A stretch of DNA of 64,000 nucleotides from Agriotes lineatus (Eukaryota; Arthropoda; Insecta; Coleoptera; Elateridae): contig CALNHX010001947.1 in assembly GCA_940337035.1 (NCBI GenBank), forward strand, positions 1 to 64,000, written 5' to 3'. A program made the position numbers and the translations under genes. The notes below the pieces were generated by a model that was not told where the DNA came from, did no database searches, and saw only the letters and a list, made by a program, of their open reading frames with translations. Shown one piece after another: positions 1-10,612 of this stretch (position 1 is the first letter of the stretch; each line of letters opens with the position of its first letter).

Positions 1-1226
1 GAATTATTCCGGAACTTTATATGCAAATGTAGATGTTAATACCTAGTATTAGATTGTTGTAATTAAATAATGTTTTAAATAAAAAAACATGGTTCCTGTT
101 TTAATATATTGATTTTAGGAGGTGTAATTCCATGCATAGTTAAAATAAACGTTCACGTAAAACAAAATATATAATAACTAACACCGCTGCATAGGTATAC
201 AAACATATTTACAATTTAGCGTAGCGCGACCTTCGATTTTTTGCCGGGTATACATTATGAATAGCCACTGTCAGGTGCACCGGATCTACTTATTTAAATT
301 GATTTAATAATCCATTAAACCTTTCTAATTATGTACATATTTTGAACTGCATGTAGGTAATATCGCTGCTCTTAAGAATGTAATGCGAAATACCGGTTAT
401 TTATATTAGTCAACACATGTAATAAAACGGCAATGTCGTTAATTGCAGCACGAGTTCAATAATGTCGTTTCTCCTACTAATTATGTTGTTATGATATGCA
501 AATTAACCAGATCTATTCCTGAAGCAGCAGTGGTGTAATTTCTCTTGAATTAACGCCCCTGTAACTGATCTTAATAATTAGAACAGTGCTGACCTTAAAT
601 TCATACTTTCAAATTTAAGGCGGTTAATATCATACTAGTGCAATTATAAACTTTGGCGAATGTTAATTTCATTAGCCGTGTACTGCCGGCGCGCTTTCAT
701 TTAGTAGGCTACAATGGTCAGTACCTTAACTCGAATTTCTGGAGTTTGTTAGGCGCCCCCCGTAAAATATGTGGATGTGGCTTATAAGCATAAGGGTTGA
801 ATGACAACGAAAAATTGGCCTTAAATTTGCATTTTATTAAAAATGTTCAGTACTGGGTATTCTATTTTAATATACAAAAGATGATGCGACATTTATTCAT
901 TTGTTTAAACTGCTGCCCAACAGTGCTAAAGCACTAAAATTAGGCTACAGTGTAATTACAACAAGCATAACAAAAAACAATATGATGTCATATAATTGCA
1001 TAAACTAAATTTGATTTAAATATATTCGTACCTAATATACTCCTGCATTTGAACAATTTAGGAAAGTAAACATTTGTAGAAATGTAAAAAATAACGTACC
1101 GTATCGAATTGACAAAAACTTAAAAAGTAAATAAAAACTTAAAAAATGAAAAATTAAAACAGTTTCTATTTCTAAATAATTAAATAAACACTTAAAATTA
1201 AAAATTAAAACAAATTCTATTTCTAA
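1..1226. other. AT-rich DNA without a gene
   Basis: I see no coding stretch with recognisable motifs on either strand. The only structure noted is one arm of a direct repeat (787-885). The A-rich stretch at about 1080-1215 contains short repeats of AAAATTAAAA type and lies beyond the 3' end of the minus-strand LINE fragment that begins at 2224, so it may be its 3' tail or untranslated region. Confidence 0.5.
787..885 (+). repeat. Direct repeat, copy 1 (pairs with 2349-2447)
   Basis: Both copies share AAGGGTTGAATGAC, then TTAAATTTGCATTTTATTAA (TTAAATCTGCATTTTTATTAA in copy 2), then a GGTATTCTATT block and a TACAAAA block in the same order and spacing. They flank the LINE fragment at 1227-2224 in direct orientation. 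Shorter relatives with the core TTAGCCTTAAAT occur at about 2560, 2650, 3250 and 3570. Confidence 0.7.
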
Positions 1227-2224
1227 TTAGTGGCGTAACCCTACAATGCTGGGCCGGTGGAGCGCGCAAATACAATCTTGCTTAAATGCTTTTATGTTTC
1301 CATTGAAGATGTCAATTTCTTGAGACAGTAAGTTAGCTATACTGCAAGTTACATATAAAGGTGAGTGGCGTAGGATATTAGTTCTTGGTTTATCCAAGTA
1401 AAAATAAGCTCGAAAGCGTGAAGTTATTCTAGGTACAAGAAAATTTAGTTGCATTAGAATTGTGGAGCAACAATCAATCTTGGAATGTACTACTCGATGT
1501 AAAAATATTAAAGATGAAATTAACGACGCGTTTCTAAAGACTGCAGTTTATATTCGTCAAGCAACTGAGCATATGAAGGTGTTATTAAAGGGTATATACC
1601 CGTTGATTTGTAGTGCAAAAACCGTATGAAACGCTTCTGGATTCTTTCTACTTGAACTTTGTAGACAGTATACGTTGGCGACCATATAATTGCAGAGTAT
1701 TCTAATCCCGAGCGAACATATGAGTTATAAAGTTTTACTAAGGTTGAATTATTTTTAAAGTTAAAACTGTTGCGTATCAGGAATCCCAACATTTTAAAAG
1801 ATTTATTTACTGCGTTGTTTATATGATTGGAAAATGTGAGTGAGCTATCAAACGTAACGCCTAAATCCACTACTTCATTTTTAATTGAAAGTGCAGTAGT
1901 ATTCATGTTATACGTAAATCTAATTATGTTTTTCTTTCTAGTATATGTTAGTGTAGAGCATTTATTGATATTAAAGTATAATTTATTTTCTTGACTCCAT
2001 TTATAAATCTTGTCAACATCATTTTGTAATGCCTGACAATCATTGGTAGATTCAACCACCTTCCACAATTTAAGATCATCCGCGAACAATGCGTGCTCTG
2101 AATTTTCAATGACAATGGGCAAGTCGTTAATGAATAAGAGAAATAACAACGGACCTAGATTGGCACCTTGAGGTACACCGGATGCTGCATTGTATTCCCT
2201 CGAGACATAACTTTTATAGACCAC
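1227..2224 (-). pseudogene. Non-LTR retrotransposon reverse transcriptase, 3' half (Jockey/CR1-like)
   Basis: This is the C-terminal half of a LINE ORF2. The upstream reading block (2224 down to 1520) starts with the RT motif GVPQGANLGPLLF, then LFINDLP, then the catalytic FADD box (ALFADDLKLW), then a thumb region ending in a QKRFIRFLHY-like segment. After a stop and frame change near 1520, block 1454-1227 carries the usual C-terminal tail: YFYLDKPRTNILRHSPLY and an IDIFN ending. The catalytic Asp pair is intact in this part. The endonuclease and N-terminal RT motifs are missing, so the copy is truncated as well as frameshifted. The clade is only approximate; its tail resembles that of the LINE at 32,543-37,763. 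It is a dead element. Confidence 0.8.
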
Positions 2225-2348
2225 ACATTGTCTCCGTTTCTAAGATAAGAACTAAAAAATAAAATTAAATTGTTAGAAAAATCCTAAGTGGTGTAATTTT
2301 TTTAGTAAAATAGAATTGAATCTTCCCTCCAACTCCTCCCGCCCCGTG

Positions 2349-2447
2349 CAGTAAAATAAGGGTTGAATGACGAACGACAAATTGGTCTTAAATCTGCATT
2401 TTTATTAAGAGTGTTTAGTACTTGGTATTCTATTCAAATGTACAAAA
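2349..2447 (+). repeat. Direct repeat, copy 2 (pairs with 787-885)
   Basis: Second copy of the roughly 100-bp block described at 787-885, in the same orientation, with scattered substitutions and a few 1-bp indels. It marks the left edge of the repeat mosaic that follows. Confidence 0.7.
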
Positions 2448-2449
2448 AT

Positions 2450-3830
2450 GAACAATAACCAGATCATGGGGGGTTCCGGCGGCTGGAGCTTTTCCCCGGA
2501 GTCTGCGCCGCCCCCTTCTCGCCTTGCGCAGCAAGATAAGAGATAAAAGATTTAGGTTATGACAAATTAGCCTTAAATTTGCACTTCCGGTTTCCACGCT
2601 CATCAAAATTTGTCAGTTAGCCACGGCGCTATTTTTACATTAAGGAATAGATTAGCCTTAAATTTGCATTGCCCCCCGGGGTCTGACAGACTCCGATGAA
2701 CTTTGACATTTGGCTTTTAAAAATTTACCCGAAAATATATACTTGGACATGGGGCCCCGGAGTTGATGTTTAGGGGATGTTATTCACATCTAACGACTTT
2801 TGAAACCGGTTTCCACGATGGCAAAGATGACACTCAAGATAATGAAGATGACACCTTTGCGTCCTCTCTGCCCTCTGGGGTTGATGTGACCTTGAAACTT
2901 CCTCTGCTCCTGCATTTTTATGTTATGTAGATAGAGATACTAATAGAAACCTATGTGTTAGAGAGAGAAAGATGGATTTTGTAGAAACCTATGTGTTAGA
3001 GAGAGAAAGATAGATTTTTGGAGTCTAACAGACTCCGATAACCTTTGACATTTAGCCTAGGGTTGATATTGCGCATGCGGGCCCGGCGGCTGGAGCTCTA
3101 CCCCCGGTGTCTGACAGATACCGATGAACTTTGACATTTGGCATTATGAAGATGACACTCAAGATAATGAAGATGACACCTTTGCGGTTTCACTTCCGAA
3201 TCCCACGCTCATCAAAATTTGACAGTTAGCCACAGCGCTGGAATAAATTAGCCTTAAATATACAAAAATCTGATGTGACGTTGGGCATCCCCCCTCACCC
3301 CTAACTTAAACATGGGGGTCCGGCGGCTAGGGCTTTGCCCCCCTGGGGTTGATGTTGCGCAATACCCAGAACATGTTACGCAATGTCTTACCCGAAAATA
3401 TATACTTGAACATGGGGGCCCCACAATATGGCGGCACAGACTCCGATGAACTTTGACATTTGGCATTATGAAGATGACACTCAAGATAATGAAGATGACA
3501 CCTTTGCGGTTTCACTTCCGGTTCCCACGCTCATCAAAATTTGACAGTTAACCGCAGCGCTGGAATAAATTAGCCTTAAATATACAAAAAACCTGATGCG
3601 AGCCCCCGGCGGATGGAGCTCTGCCCCTCGGGGTTGGTGTGACCTTGAAACTTACTCCGCTCCCGAACTTGCACATGAGGGCCCCACAATATGGCGACTG
3701 GGGCTTTGCCCCCCGGGGTTGATGTTGCGCAATACCCAGAACATGTTGCGCAATATCCAGAAGTGAAAGTCTGTCAGACTCTAATCGGTGACCTTGAAGT
3801 GTTCCAGAACCGGCCTATCTCTACTACTCT
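2450..3830. repeat. GC-richer mosaic of short, shuffled direct repeats
   Basis: The region is clearly more GC-rich than its surroundings and is built from a few recurring blocks. One is a C/G-rich block, GGCGGCTGGAGCT or GGCGGCTAGGGCTTTGCCCC, at about 2470, 3085, 3320, 3605 and 3695. Another is GATGACACTCAAGATAATG at about 2827, 3150 and 3475. A third is the TTAGCCTTAAAT block. A segment of about 155 bp starting at 3121 recurs almost exactly from 3443, a spacing of 322 bp. A GAGAGAGAAAGAT unit is duplicated near 2955 and 3000. Short open frames here (3254-3515, minus) look accidental. I cannot assign a transposon class. Confidence 0.65.
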
Positions 3831-4109
3831 TGTGAATGCGATGTACGCATAAAATTTATCATTTTTTAGTAGGTAATAAAAAAAAATCCCGAAATTTTTT
3901 TTTTTTTGCAATTGCAAAAAGAATGGAGCCCTTCAAATTCAGATCCGCAAGGTTATTCCAGATTGTGTACATTTTTTTTTTCAACTATCTTCGAGTGCAC
4001 ACCCCATCATTTTAGAAGCGTTTTTTGAGATGCCACATACCTGACTAAGAGTTACAATTTTAACACTTTATGATAATGGTTTGCATTTTTAACAACAAAA
4101 TAACAAATT

Positions 4110-6349
4110 ACTATTTCATCTTTATTATAAGATTACCAGTTTACATATATTAACATTATTTTCTTTGCTCTTGTGTGTGACCAAAATATGTTTACTTACA
4201 ACTTCATATTTAGAAATAATTAAATCTATTCTATAATATAATAAGACTACGTGTACTATTTATCAATAATTTTTCTGTATTATTTTGCATCCGCAAGCAC
4301 TGTGATATCAGAGATTTTCTTCGAGTATGTGATTGATATGTAAAACTAATTTATTTTCATCTGTCCTTTTGCAGTTATAATACAAGCAAATCTAGGGTTT
4401 TTCTCCTGCATGAGTCCTCATATGTTTAACTACACAAATGTACTGTGCTACTTAGGGATGTGCGATTCTCTCCAGAAGATCGATCTTCTGGATCGATCCA
4501 GATTGGTATCCATAAGATCGATACTATTAAAAATCGTGGTACAAAAGATCGATCTTCCTAAAGATCGATTTTTTTGCTAAAACTTTCATCCATCTTACAG
4601 ATTTCTTAATTAAACATTATATCTTATTTCCAATGTAAAATTAATTTTGTCATATTTCTATAATTTCTTGTAAAATAGCGTTTGTTTACTTTTTAAACAT
4701 AGCTGGCGCTAACGGTCATTTACAGAAAGTAATCTATAAATTATTTTTTGTAATACCTACTTGTTAAATATTTCTTTAAGGACTGTTTACTACTGCGTAA
4801 GCAACCTCTTTACGGCCCGGCCGTAAAAAGTGTCCGTAAAGACCACGGCCTGCTAAACTGTGTGCCAAACGTCAAAGTGACGTTTGTCACACAAATAAAG
4901 CAGCAAGCAAGACTTCAACTCCACATAGAAGAAGGCGCAAAAAACTGCTATAACTCCTGAACATACGCTAAAATAACTTGCTAATTCAGAATCTTAACGT
5001 CTTTAGGAATATCTTCATCATTTTCTACAGATGTCATAAGTTACGAGCTGGTTACAACTTAAAACTGCTTACAACCATACACGAAATTGGAAATAACTGA
5101 CATTTATAAACAACAGTTGCAACGTTCTACGCAATCTCAATCATTCTAAAATGTCATTACACAAACCTAGCGTTTTGATAAAAATAAATTAGAAAAATAT
5201 AGATATGACCAAATTGTATGTAGGTATTACAAAAACTATTGTACAATACACGTCCGTTAGGGCCTTTACTGCCTCGCCAGTATTATTCGACTCTTCGAGC
5301 TCGTCTCACAAATTCTCTGGCTCGGCAGTAAAGGCTATCCTAACGGACTTCTACTGTAAAATACTATTAACAGAGAGCTGGTGGCACGCACCACGGTTAC
5401 ACAATTTCTTGTGTCGCTATGCCATCGAAGATCGAAAACCCAATCTGTCGGCAAAAGAATCGATCTTATAAAAAATCGGAAATAGAAAGATCGATTAAAA
5501 AATCGAGAATCGCGAGTAAAAGAAAAGATCTTCTGAAAAATCGATCTAGATCGCACATCCCTAGTGCTACTCTGTATTCACAAACACATCAATACTGTAT
5601 GGTAAGTATTTCTCCTGGAAGAGTCGTCATACATATGTTTAACTAAACCAGTTTTCTATACAGCTCTGAATTCACAGAGCACCTGTATGATATTTCCCCT
5701 ATATGAGATCTCACGTGTCTAACTAAAGAACTTTTCTTTGTTGTTTTGTGGTCACAAAACGAACAACCATATGGTTTTTCTCCTGTATGAGATCTCACGT
5801 GTTTCATTAAATTACTTTTTTGTGTTGTTTTGTATTCACATACAGAGCAACTGAATGGTTTTTTTACACTTTCGGGACTAAAGTTGATACTTTAGTCCCC
5901 GTAAACAAGGACTAAAGTAGCTCATTTAATCCCTAGGGACTAAAGTAAAAATGATACCGTAACTATGGTAAATTTATGTACACACGAGGTTAGTAGGTTA
6001 GGTTTTGTTTGTCATTTGACACACACTGACGCAAAACTTAATCTGCAAATCTCGAATTTGACATATACTGACAATACACTTCAGTACTGCCAACTGATTC
6101 AGACTATCCAGGACCTGCTGCAATTCAGTTTTTAATAAATTGTAATTGTTAGTTTCCAAATTGACAGATTCCAAATTTTGGAAATGGTTGATGATAACGT
6201 TCCCAAAAGTGCAAAAAAAAGCGTATATACCTCGGGACTAAAGTGCCTAAATTCCTCGAGTGGTTGTTGCCCTAGGGCTTCGCCCTCGAAGCAACAAACT
6301 TCACTCCCGGGAATAAATGGTGCACTTTAGTCCCTCTATATATAATATA
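4110..6349 (-). pseudogene. Disconnected 3' part of zinc-finger locus 1
   Basis: Downstream of the stop at 6350 the finger array resumes at 5865 down to 5572, with recognisable KPFSCSVCEYKTTQKS and VRSHTGEKPYG pieces. It then degenerates (a finger lacking its second Cys, then frame breaks). It is interrupted by the hAT-type element at 4453-5563 and ends at 4444 to about 4290 with an HMRTHAGEKP linker and a last atypical finger-like stretch (FACYYNCKRTDENK) followed by a Lys/Arg-rich tail. The same terminal block exists in locus 2 at about 38,150-38,260. This part is no longer in frame with the upstream fingers and cannot contribute to a protein without loss of both insertions and repair of several frame breaks. 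Confidence 0.75.
4453..5563. mobile_element. hAT-type non-autonomous element (1111 bp) inserted in the finger array
   Basis: Termini are TAGGGATGTGCGAT at 4453 and its inverted partner ending CGCACATCCCTA at 5563. The flanks are the same 8 bp, GTGCTACT, at 4445-4452 and 5564-5571: a perfect target-site duplication of hAT length. The ends are rich in GATCGAT/AAGATCG motifs that pair with each other. An inner inverted pair (GTTAGGGCCTTTACTGCC near 5257 against GGCAGTAAAGGCTATCC near 5324) suggests a further nested piece. There is no transposase. The short open frames inside it are accidental. Confidence 0.9.
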
Positions 6350-6353
6350 CTAT
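5866..6353. mobile_element. TIR element (GGGACTAAAGT family) inserted in the finger array
   Basis: The motif GGGACTAAAGT or its complement ACTTTAGTCCC occurs at both ends (about 5875 and 6324) and several more times inside (5886, 5937, 6235), some as short hairpins. Outside it, finger coding sequence continues on both sides: GAATGGTTTTT on the left and TTCTCCTGTATGAG on the right, where other repeats read GGTTTTTCTCCTGTATGAG without a break. The exact ends and the TSD are not clear because the junctions are T-rich. About 5985-6105 inside it is a copy of the palindromic family also seen at 8266, 16,681 and 40,413. Confidence 0.75.
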
Positions 6354-7480
6354 TCTCCTGTATGAGATCTCATATGTTGCACTAAATTACTTTTCTGTGT
6401 TGCTTTGTATTCACAAACGGAACAACCATATGGTTTTTCTCCTGTATGAGATCTCATGTGTTTAATTAAATTACTTTTTTGTGTTGCTTTATATTCACAT
6501 ACAGAGCAACTGTATGGTTTTTCTCCTGTATGAGATCTCACGTGTTTAATTAAATTACCTTTTTGTGTTGCTTTGTATTCACATATAGAGCAACTATACG
6601 GTTTCTCCTCTCTACAAGCCACCCTAGCAATATTTATATACTTTTTGTGAAATGTTCTGTTCTCACAGTCTCTGAATTCACAAACAGAGCAACTGTATGG
6701 TTTTTCTCCTGTATGAGATCTCATATGTTGCACTAAATGACTTTTTTGTGTTGCTTTGTATTCACAAACAGAACAACCATATGATTTTTCCACTATATGA
6801 GATCTCACGTGTCTAACTAAAGAACTTTTCTTTGTTGCTTTGTAGTCACAAACGGAACAACTGTATGGTTTTTCTCCTGTATGAAATTTCATATGTTCCA
6901 CTAAAGTATTTTTTCGTGTTGCTTTGTATTCACAGACGGAACAAGCATATGGTTTTTCTCCTGTATGAGATCTCACGTGGGTAATTAAATCACTTTTTTG
7001 TGTTGTTTTGTATTCACATACAGAGCAACTGTATGGTTTTTCTCCTGTATGAGATCTCATATGTTGCACTAAATTACTTTTTTGTGTTGCTTTGTATTCA
7101 CAAACGGAACAACGGTATGGTTTTTCTCCTGTATGAGATCTCACGTGTTTAATTAAATTACTTTTTTGTGTTGCTTTATATTCACATACAGAGCAACTAT
7201 ATGGTTTTTCTCCTGTATGAGATCTCACGTGTTTAATTAAATTACTTTTTTGTGTTGCTTTGTATTCACATATCGAGCAACTATACGGTTTCTCCTCTCT
7301 ACAAGCCACCCTAGCAATATTTACATACTTTTTGTGAAATGATCTGTTCTCACAGTCTTCATTTTTTAATGTAAAGTCTTCTTGTTTAATAGTCATTTCT
7401 GTATGATTACCAATTTTATGAATACTTTCTACGATTTCTTTTTTTATGCGCGACTTATTCAAATTTCCACTGTTATCCAT
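6350..7480 (-). CDS. C2H2 zinc-finger protein, truncated by insertion (locus 1)
   Basis: This 376-residue frame starts MDNSGNLNKSRIKKEIVES and has an acidic N-terminus (residues 1-60) with the IKQED motif common in insect finger genes. It then carries ten complete C2H2 fingers of pattern C-x2-C-x12-H-x3-H joined by HTGEKPYSC-type linkers; finger cores are CSVCEYKATQKSNLVQHMRSH-like. Between fingers 7 and 8 an eighth finger start (CSVCEF) is interrupted by a second copy of the N-terminal module (DCENRTFHKKYINIARVACR), an internal duplication. The frame ends HTGE then TAG at 6350-6352, and that TAG lies inside the TIR element at 5866-6353, so the natural C-terminus is lost. Tandem fingers of this type usually bind DNA. 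The first Met is in the middle of a frame shared with locus 2, so upstream exons may exist. Confidence 0.7.
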   Translation of the reverse strand: MDNSGNLNKSRIKKEIVESIHKIGNHTEMTIKQEDFTLKNEDCENRSFHKKYVNIARVACREEKPYSCSICEYKATQKSNLIKHVRSHTGEKPYSCSVCEYKATQKSNLIKHVRSHTGEKPYRCSVCEYKATQKSNLVQHMRSHTGEKPYSCSVCEYKTTQKSDLITHVRSHTGEKPYACSVCEYKATRKNTLVEHMKFHTGEKPYSCSVCDYKATKKSSLVRHVRSHIVEKSYGCSVCEYKATQKSHLVQHMRSHTGEKPYSCSVCEFRDCENRTFHKKYINIARVACREEKPYSCSICEYKATQKGNLIKHVRSHTGEKPYSCSVCEYKATQKSNLIKHMRSHTGEKPYGCSVCEYKATQKSNLVQHMRSHTGE

Positions 7481-7776
7481 TATCTGTGATATACAAAATG
7501 CAGTTCTTGTGATACTACAAGGCTTACTCTTCCACAGTTTCTTGTTTAATGTTTATTATGTTTGCTTTGCATTTCTTTTAATGATATGTGAGACAAAGGA
7601 AGTTGGACATCTTCACTCCTACAACAAAAAGATTGTCATTAGGTACCTCATCAAGAATTTACTGTTAAAGCAAAATTGTAAGGCAGAGTGATTACCAAAT
7701 TAGTAGGTAACAATATTACAAATGTCATAAAACAAAGCTGCACAATAGACCCCCACTAACCGGTGTCTTTCATATA

Positions 7777-8600
7777 CAGGGTGCTGCATTGTGTACGCAA
7801 CATATGAAATCCCATGCCAATTAGGACACATTCAAATCTTGACTTCCCTAATTATTTTTCAGCGAAGTTCCATGTGATTAAATGAAAGAACAGTACAAGA
7901 TGTAGTAATGTAGTACAAATTTTAAATCAAAACATCAATTCGGCCTTGATCAGGGAGTGTTAATATTTGACAATGTGACTGATAATAGTATATCACGCAA
8001 AAAGTTTAGAAAAGTGAAATTTTACTCAACAAGTATGACTGGTTTGAGAACGAGCGTTGGTGAGTATTTAAATTGCCATATGAGTTCGGTAAAACCACAT
8101 TTCTAACGCGTTTCGTATACTATTTTATCGCATTTCATGTAAAAATGCGAAATATTAGATTTTTATATCAAAGTAACATTAAATGTCAAAATATAACCAA
8201 ACTGAGCAGAACTCGTTTTTATGTACCTACTAATGCACAATAAGCAGCTCCAGTTGATGTTATGCATTTGGCAATACTGAAGTATATTGTTGGTGGCACT
8301 GTAAGTCTATGTCATATTCAAGGTTAGCGGGTTAGGTTATGCATCAGTCTGTGTCAAAACTGACGCAAAACCTAACCTGTTAACTTCGACATTTTTTATG
8401 AAGTGTCGGACAGTGGATATGTTCTTATTGGTTGGTATGGAAATTCAACAGAAAACATATCGCGCACATTATAGAAGCTATTTCCTACATAACACAGTTT
8501 TATTACGAATATTTTCTCCAGTGTTCTGGGACTCACTTTCAGAAATGCTGTAATATCTGCTTCATAAAATTAATGTCAAAAGTTTGATACTATACTAAAT
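7777..8600 (+). mobile_element. 5' part of a CAGGGTGCTGCAT TIR element (truncated copy)
   Basis: It begins CAGGGTGCTGCATTGTG immediately after a TA dinucleotide (7775-7776), at the same place where locus 2 carries a complete element with both ends (39,911-41,263). Copy 1 follows copy 2 to about 8600 and then diverges without the matching ATGCAGCACCCTG terminus, so its 3' end has been lost. Confidence 0.65.
8266..8400. repeat. Palindromic repeat with TTAGGTT/AACCTAA core
   Basis: The segment reads GTTAGGTTATG then CAGTCTGTGTCAAAACTGACG then CAAAACCTAACC, a near-palindrome, preceded by TACTGAAGTATATTGTTGG. Relatives lie at 40,413-40,530 (the duplicated copy), 16,681-16,855 and about 5985-6105. 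Confidence 0.6.
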
Positions 8601-8844
8601 TTCAAATAAGAATGCAGTATATAGCGCTCCAAACTCAAACTCAGTTTTACACTAGGAAAGTATAAGTGGAATAAAACCTTTATTAGAACGTCTATAAATC
8701 TACTTAAACTGCACTTCTCGTCAGAGTCCACCATTTATCGGTTTGGTTTTATAAATTTTCAAGTGAGATGATGTGTAATTGCGTCATTTTTATTCAAATT
8801 TATATTAATTTGTCGTCAACACATACATATTTTGATAAATTGTA

Positions 8845-9185
8845 CAAGAACTTTGTAATAAAAATCAACAACGAGCCTACGTAACTGAAATTTTGTTTAT
8901 CGAAATGATGGTGGCAGAAGATTTTTCAATAAAAGTTGAATAAAAATATTGTTTTTTTGTAGAATTTTATGTGACGCGATGTCGAAATTGTAACATTATA
9001 TCGATCAATCTACCGTGAATGTAAAATTTTTAAATAGTTTCGATATTTACGATAAAACGTTGTAATAAAAATACACACCGTCTACTTAACTGAAATTTTG
9101 CTTCTCGAAATGCTGTTAGATTTGAATTCGCATGTTTAGCGTCTGTTTTTTTAAATACCTACGATTTTTTTCTTTGCGGAATTAA
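8845..9185 (+). repeat. Two diverged direct repeats, spacing about 207 bp
   Basis: GTAATAAAAATCAACAACG and CTGAAATTTTGTTTATCG from 8855 recur from 9062 as GTAATAAAAATACACACCG and CTGAAATTTTGCTTCTCG, each followed by GAAATG. This looks like an old tandem duplication. Confidence 0.5.
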
Positions 9186-10612
9186 AAAAGCCTGTAGATT
9201 AAACATAAAATTAAAGCTGCACAGCTGCCGTGAATAAACTAACTTAAAAAATAAGTGTTGTATGTTTTAAGATAGAAGTTTTTGCACCAAGAGCTATAAT
9301 AATTTTATAGAAATAACTCTACATAAATACAATTTATCAAAATATCTCGGCCACCTATTGTAAAATGATTGTTCATAAAAACCGATCTACGATCTAAGTG
9401 TAAAGATTAGCAAAGTTTTAAGCTGGTCCCGTTTATTTCAACATAGAAGTAACTTTTTGCTCACCTTAGCCGCCAAACATCAAGAACAAATGGCTTTTAA
9501 GCAAGCCACCGATTTACCTGAATGTCAAATGCAGTTTTGTTGTAAAACCCTCAGAGTTGTGTGGCATATAATGATATAATCCGATTCTTTTTCAACAGCA
9601 ACCCTTTGCCCGCTAGGGGGTCAGAGCCGCCCTGTCACTTAGAAAAAACACGTGCTTCCTTTTTATCAACAATGTACTTTTGGTTAAATGCAAAATCGTC
9701 TACCATGCATTTTAAAACTGCACAAACGCGTATTTATATAGCCAAAAAAATTTCAATTTAAAATTTAAAAATCGATGCAGATAACAATATCACGCTCAAG
9801 TCAATCTTACAGTGCTAGTTTAATTAAATACTTTTCTGGACCACGTCAACTGTTTGCAGGTCCCTACATGCATTTTATGAGTCATGTACCAAGCTTTTAA
9901 ACTGGAAAAACAATATTACTCACCGCGAGTACGTGCTTTTTTACATTTGCAAAATTATACTGAAGTTATGCTTAGAAAGCTAAAATATTAGTATTTGAAG
10001 CTATTTTACAGACACAAAGTGGCGCACACATTGATTTTGATAACAATATATTTCTTTATTACAAAGTGTTTGCGTTTTTACTTTCGTCCGTTTGCATTTA
10101 TACTGAGATTTTTAAAACTAAAATACAGTTTTGATCGATATAATGACACAATTTCAGACGCTTTACTTATAAAATAAAAGCCAAACATGACAACATCGGT
10201 GCTACAAATTAAAAAGACCGTCGTGCCGTCCAACTTGCACCGATTTGTTGGAAAACAAAATGCAGTTTTCTTATAAAAATCCAGGTTTTGTGCGGTGTCG
10301 TGTTTTTCGAGAGGGTTGAATACACCCATAGAAACAAACCTGTCATGTCGTCAAAATTACAGGGCTTTGTTTGAGAAAAGGCCATTAATTTTTCTTGTAA
10401 ATTGTCAGACGTTTGTTCACTTTAAGCATCTCAGCCCCTCGCTGTCATTCTGTCTTGTATATTTTTACAATTTAATTATTATTAAACCAGTTCAAGACAG
10501 CCTTGCAGCGGTCGTTAACTAGGTATTTTCTTCTGCAACCCGCCATCTATATGCATGTCGCTACAGGAATTTTATGATACATGTACCATTGTCACAACCC
10601 CATCGTTAGTCA
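9186..10612. other. No gene; diverged repeat blocks
   Basis: No frame has domain-like features. A block around 9510-9560 (CACCGATTTACCTGAA, AAATGCAGTTTTGTTGTAAAA) is recognisable again at about 10,235-10,290 (CACCGATTTGTTGG, AAATGCAGTTTTCTTATAAAA), spacing near 730 bp. Open frames at 9561-9761, 9995-10,177, 10,078-10,329 and 10,295-10,522 fall on and around these blocks and look accidental. Confidence 0.45.

Larger units (their letters stand above)
4075..8600 (-). repeat. Duplicated segment D1, copy 1 (zinc-finger locus 1 with flanks)
   Basis: The same DNA is found at 30,393-30,416 plus about 37,955-40,725, in the same orientation. Shared landmarks in order: a 24-bp block starting AATGGTTTGCATTTTTAAC (4075-4098 and 30,393-30,416), CATCTTTATTATA, CTCTTGTGTGTGACCAAAATA, the finger array, the 5' leader (GATATGTGAGACAAAGGAAG at about 7580 and 39,720) and the TA-flanked element that begins at 7777 or 39,911. 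Similarity by eye is high and extends beyond coding DNA, so this is a segmental duplication and not convergence of finger repeats. Copy 1 carries two private insertions (4453-5563 and about 5866-6353); copy 2 carries the 7.5-kb LINE nest. Confidence 0.85.

Noticed and set aside
3254..3515. Overlapping minus-strand frames (62 and 76 codons)
   Set aside because: They lie in the GC-rich repeat mosaic and translate repeated modules; no conserved motif.
4453..5563. CRISPR-like array because of repeated GATCGAT/AAGATCG motifs
   Set aside because: No regular spacers; the motifs are subterminal repeats of a hAT-type element in a eukaryotic genome.
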